DNA of 64,000 nt from Paracoccus xiamenensis (GTDB taxonomy: Bacteria; Pseudomonadota; Alphaproteobacteria; Rhodobacterales; Rhodobacteraceae): assembly GCF_011308835.1 (NCBI RefSeq), contig NZ_JAAOHY010000001.1:558001-622000 (forward strand), written 5' to 3'. Under the pieces are notes generated by a model, which was given only the letters and a program-made list of their open reading frames with translations, had not been told where the DNA came from and made no database searches. Positions within the stretch are counted from its first letter, which is position 1. Each line of letters begins with the position of its first letter. Positions 60,924 through 64,000 of the stretch are shown piece after piece. The position numbers and the translations under genes are program-made.

Positions 60924-61892
60924 CTAGCGGCCGCGTTTCTTCCAGCGCCGGTGAACCCAGAACCATTGTCCCGGATTGGCACGGATCTGGTTTTCCAGAT
61001 CGTCGTTCAGCGCCTGCATCATCCCCTCGGGCGTGGAATGGGCGATGGGCTCGCGCACCTCGACCTTAAAGCTCAGCCCGTCGGGCTGGCGCACGCCCGC
61101 AATGGGGATCAGCAGCGCATCATAGCGCAGCGCCAGCTCGGCAGGTGTCAGCACCGTGCGCGAGGGGATGCCGAAGAATTGCAGCGTCGCGCCGTCATGG
61201 ATGAACTGGTCGAAGCCAAGGGCAAGCATCCCGCCACCGCGCAGGAATTTCAGCATCGCGGCAAAGCCGGAACGTCCGCGCGGAAAGATCGGCTCGGCAA
61301 TGGCGCGTATGGCGGGGATGTAATGGGCGTTAAAGGCCGGGTTGTTCATCGGCCGGTACAGCGCCCCCACCGGCCAGTCCCGTGCCGCCAGCGCCGCACG
61401 CATGGCGTCGTAATTTCCGAAATGCGCACAGGCCAGGATGACGGGGCGGTCATTGGCGGCGGCGTCTTCCAAAGCGGCAAGGCCGGGTCCGGTCAGCGGG
61501 TCGTGGTCGCGGATGCGGGCGGTGAACTCCTCGCCCGAATAGATCTCGGCCATCGAGCGGCCGGCGTTGTTCAGCACGTCGCGGGCGATCTGGCGACGGT
61601 CCGCCTCCGAAAGGTCAGGCATGGCAAGGGCAAGGTTTTCGCGCGCGCGGCGCGACCAGCCGGCGATGGGGCCAAGCACATGCGCGAAAAACCAGCCGAC
61701 CAGTGGAATGCGGCGCTCGTATGGCAGCAACCGCGCCAGACCCATGACGCCCAGAAAAGCCGCATTGGCGATGCGGTCGGTCCATTCGATCGGGTCATCC
61801 TCGGACCGGCGCTTTTTCTTGCGCTTCTTTGGCGTCGGTGCCGGGGCCCCGACAGTCGCAGGCGGTTCCTGATGCAGCGGGTCGTTATTCAT
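60924..61892 (-). CDS. Lipid A biosynthesis acyltransferase-like protein (LpxL/LpxM family)
   Basis: A 322-residue membrane-associated acyltransferase. The catalytic HFGNYD (H-x4-D) lies near residue 155, with RPMNNPAFNAHY and FPRGRSGFAAMLKFLRGGGM behind it, and the ending NPGQWFWVHRRWKKR is typical for the family. The N-terminus carries a basic stretch (KKRKKKRRSEDDP) and one membrane segment. It adds a secondary acyl chain to lipid A from acyl-ACP. I prefer the ATG at 61892, which overlaps the EamA gene stop by eight bases; an ATG at 61904 lies four codons upstream. Confidence 0.9.
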   Translation of the reverse strand: MNNDPLHQEPPATVGAPAPTPKKRKKKRRSEDDPIEWTDRIANAAFLGVMGLARLLPYERRIPLVGWFFAHVLGPIAGWSRRARENLALAMPDLSEADRRQIARDVLNNAGRSMAEIYSGEEFTARIRDHDPLTGPGLAALEDAAANDRPVILACAHFGNYDAMRAALAARDWPVGALYRPMNNPAFNAHYIPAIRAIAEPIFPRGRSGFAAMLKFLRGGGMLALGFDQFIHDGATLQFFGIPSRTVLTPAELALRYDALLIPIAGVRQPDGLSFKVEVREPIAHSTPEGMMQALNDDLENQIRANPGQWFWVHRRWKKRGR

Positions 61893-62799
61893 GCCGGGGT
61901 GCATCCTTGCGGGCAGTCCTGTTCTCTCGGGACCAGATATAGAGACCCGCGACCACGATGATAACCGCCCCCAGCACCGTCCATTGATCGGGCAGCACGC
62001 CCCAGAACATCCAGCCCCACAGCGCCGCCCAGATCAGGCTGGTATAGCCGAAAGGCGCGATGGCCCCGGCCTCGGCCAGCGAGAACGCATAGACGATCAG
62101 CGCTTGCGAGACCGCGCCCAGCAACCCGATGATGACGAAGGCCCAAAGATGTTCCATCTGGATCGGTTGCCAGAAGAAGGGCACGACAAGGCTGGTGGCG
62201 ACGCTGCCAACCAGCACGGACCAGACGACAGAGGTGGCCAGCGAATCCGTCCGCACGACTCGCGTCAGAAGCGCGCCCGCGGCATAGGTGAACGCCCCGA
62301 TCAGCGGCAGGACGGCGGCAGGGTGGAAGACGCCCATGCCGGGGCGGATGATGATCATCGCCCCGATCAGCGCGGCGACAATGCCCAGAATGCGCCGCCA
62401 GCCGATCCGCTCGCCCAGAAACAGCCCCGCGCCCAGGGTGATCAGCACCGGGTTGATGTCCATGATCGCGGTCGCCTCGGCGATGCCGATATATTGCAGC
62501 GAGGTGAAGAACAGCGAGGCCGAGGCCAGTTGCGTCAGCGCGCGGGCGAATTGCAGCCCGGGCTGGCGCGAGCGCAGGCTGGGGATGAAACTGGCGCGGA
62601 AATACAGCGCCACGATGACGAGATTGCCCATGAACCGCGCCCAGACGACCTGCGGCACCGGGTAATGTTGACCCAGATATTTGGCGGTCGCATCCATCAG
62701 CGTGAACAGGAAGATCGCCAGCAACAGGATCAGGATGCCGCGCGTCTGGTCATTCTGCCCATGCGAGGGCACCACGCCCAGATGCGTCTGCTTCGGCAT
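61885..62799 (-). CDS. EamA/DMT-family transporter
   Basis: A 304-residue integral membrane protein with ten likely segments in two EamA repeats, for example GILILLLAIFLFTLMDATAK, ILGIVAALIGAMIIIRPGMG and FVIIGLLGAVSQALIVYAFS. The N-terminal repeat has the DMT feature PVPQVVWARFMGNLVIVALY. The substrate is unknown; DMT members export amino acids or metabolites. The gene precedes the acyltransferase gene with an eight-base overlap. A terminator of transketolase lies upstream of it. Confidence 0.9.
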   Translation of the reverse strand: MPKQTHLGVVPSHGQNDQTRGILILLLAIFLFTLMDATAKYLGQHYPVPQVVWARFMGNLVIVALYFRASFIPSLRSRQPGLQFARALTQLASASLFFTSLQYIGIAEATAIMDINPVLITLGAGLFLGERIGWRRILGIVAALIGAMIIIRPGMGVFHPAAVLPLIGAFTYAAGALLTRVVRTDSLATSVVWSVLVGSVATSLVVPFFWQPIQMEHLWAFVIIGLLGAVSQALIVYAFSLAEAGAIAPFGYTSLIWAALWGWMFWGVLPDQWTVLGAVIIVVAGLYIWSRENRTARKDAPRHE

Positions 62800-62805
62800 G
62801 TTCGT

Positions 62806-62837
62806 CAGAAAACCGCAGCGACATCAAGTCGCTGCGG
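62806..62837 (-). terminator. Intrinsic terminator of transketolase
   Basis: On the minus strand: perfect 10-base-pair stem CCGCAGCGAC / GTCGCTGCGG (plus-strand 62813-62822 and 62828-62837), 5-base loop, then TTTTCTG. It separates transketolase from the EamA gene start at 62799. Confidence 0.88.
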
Positions 62838-62875
62838 GTCGTTGTTGTGAAGGTCGTTGTGGCGACCGCTGTCGA

Positions 62876-64000
62876 TCACAGCAGTGCCTTTGCCTTTTCG
62901 ACGACGTTTTCGGGGGTGATGCCGAATTCCTTGTACAGCCGGTCCGCCGGGGCCGAGGCGCCGAAATGGGTCATGCCGACGAAATCCGACGTGGCATCGC
63001 TGCCGCCTTCGCCCATCAGCAGCCAATCCCAGCCCTGACGCACGGCAGCCTCGATGCCGATGCGGACGGTGCCGGCGGGCAGGACTTCGCGGCGGTATTC
63101 CTCGGGCTGGTCGCGGAACAGCTCCATCGTCGGGACCGAGACGACGCGGGTCGGGATGCCGTCTGCTTCCAGCTTCTCGCGCGCGTTCACGGCGATTTCG
63201 ACTTCCGAGCCGGTGGCCATCAGGATCACCTTGGGCGCGGCCGAGGCCTCGCGCAGGATATAGGCGCCCTTGGCCGACAGGTTTTCGCCTGCGGTTTCGC
63301 GCAGCAGCGGCAGGTTCTGCCGCGACAGCGCCATGACCGAGGGCGCATCGACGCTTTCCAGCGCGATTTCCCAGGCCTCGGCGGTTTCGATCAGGTCGCA
63401 AGGGCGCAGCACGATGGTGTTGGGCGTGGCGCGGCAGATGGCCAGATGTTCGACCGGCTGGTGGGTCGGGCCGTCCTCGCCCAGGCCGATGCTGTCATGG
63501 GTCATCACGTAAACCGGACCCACGCCCATCAGCGCCGACAGGCGCATCGCACCGCGTGCGTAATCGGTGAAGGTTAGGAAAGTGCCGCCATAGGGGCGGA
63601 AGCCGCCATGCAGGAAGATGCCGTTCATCGCGGCAGCCATGCCGTGTTCACGGATGCCGTAACGCATATAGCGGCCGCCACGGTTCTGGACGTTGAAATC
63701 CCCCAGATCCGGCGTCTTGGTGTTGTTCGAACCGGTCAGGTCGGCGGAACCCCCGAACATTTCCGGCAGCAGCGGGTTGATCACTTCCAGCACCATTTCG
63801 GATGCCCGGCGGGTTGCCACCTTGTGCTTGCCCTCCAGCGCCTGCTGCTTCAGCGCGTCGATGGCCGGGCCGAGCTTGGCGCTGACCTCGTGCGAGATGC
63901 GGCGGGCGAATTCGTCGCGATCATCCTCGGGCAGGGCGTCGACGCGTTGCTGCCAGGCCGCGCGATCGGTGGCGCCGCGCGAGCCGGCCTTGCGCCATTC
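62876..64000 (-). CDS. tkt: Transketolase, 3' part
   Basis: The reading frame runs from the window end (base 64000) to the stop at 62876, 374 residues, so the N-terminal thiamine-diphosphate-binding half is outside. The pyrimidine-binding and C-terminal domains are seen: [40 protein letters not shown] (catalytic Glu in REH), [20 protein letters not shown], then [20 protein letters not shown] and [20 protein letters not shown]. It transfers two-carbon units between sugar phosphates. Nothing is odd in the visible part. Confidence 0.96.
   Translation of the reverse strand, partial: EWRKAGSRGATDRAAWQQRVDALPEDDRDEFARRISHEVSAKLGPAIDALKQQALEGKHKVATRRASEMVLEVINPLLPEMFGGSADLTGSNNTKTPDLGDFNVQNRGGRYMRYGIREHGMAAAMNGIFLHGGFRPYGGTFLTFTDYARGAMRLSALMGVGPVYVMTHDSIGLGEDGPTHQPVEHLAICRATPNTIVLRPCDLIETAEAWEIALESVDAPSVMALSRQNLPLLRETAGENLSAKGAYILREASAAPKVILMATGSEVEIAVNAREKLEADGIPTRVVSVPTMELFRDQPEEYRREVLPAGTVRIGIEAAVRQGWDWLLMGEGGSDATSDFVGMTHFGASAPADRLYKEFGITPENVVEKAKALL

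Noticed and set aside
1..64000. tRNA genes, insertion sequences with terminal repeats, replication origin
   Set aside because: I looked through all gene-free stretches and saw no cloverleaf with a TTC loop, no transposase pair with inverted ends and no iteron cluster; short or unusual cases could be missed by eye.

Overview
This window looks like chromosomal DNA of an alphaproteobacterium of the Rhodobacteraceae, most likely Paracoccus or a close relative. It is GC-rich throughout. It carries hemA (5-aminolevulinate synthase), an Fnr-type regulator with TTGAY-N4-RTCAA boxes, and a gene transfer agent (GTA) cluster followed by cysE, the order I recall from Rhodobacter capsulatus. The genus is inferred from gene content only.

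Layout. 1-2831: leucine/isovalerate catabolism (end of the methylcrotonyl-CoA carboxylase biotin subunit, HMG-CoA lyase, methylglutaconyl-CoA hydratase). 3043-6031: fabF, mltG and a helical protein of unknown role. 6211-20910: a complete GTA head-tail cluster (terminase, portal, protease, capsid, connectors, tail tube, tape measure, baseplate, peptidase, large tip protein, DUF2793 protein), with a promoter and an unusual terminator-bearing leader in front. 20963-24870: cysE, a sirtuin, two small proteins and adenine deaminase. 25094-26785: a membrane protein whose N-terminal part matches the Pycsar effector domain PycTM and whose C-terminal part matches DUF3616, with no cyclase nearby; this is the most interesting gene in the window. 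26933-30362: lepA, then an AT-rich gene of foreign appearance and a REP-associated transposase with REP-like palindromes. 30454-38304: housekeeping and hypothetical genes (hydrolase, miaB, an SMR transporter, gatB, a lytic transglycosylase, an M20 peptidase).

38388-43324: a haem and anaerobic-control block. Fnr boxes lie in front of hemA and between the divergent hemN and fnr genes, so oxygen sensing and tetrapyrrole synthesis appear to be linked here. 43326-46994: a tightly overlapping minus-strand operon encoding an 18-repeat MORN protein, a 56-residue membrane protein, a CoxE-like VWA protein and an M48 protease. 47113-54716: nadE, a 38-residue ORF behind a hairpin that would hide its ribosome binding site, a FucP-type permease, the RNase P RNA gene, two small mono-oxygenase-like proteins opposite an ArsR regulator, rpmG, and lnt. 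54727-64000: a DEAD-box helicase with a long low-complexity tail, a cation/proton antiporter, a DUF4139 protein, an LpxL-type acyltransferase, an EamA transporter and the 3' part of transketolase, which runs off the window.

I found no tRNA gene, CRISPR array, insertion sequence with inverted ends, integrase or replication origin. Stretches between genes are mostly short; the one over 300 bases (6032-6344) holds the GTA leader. Gene names come from family motifs remembered and read by eye, not from a database search.
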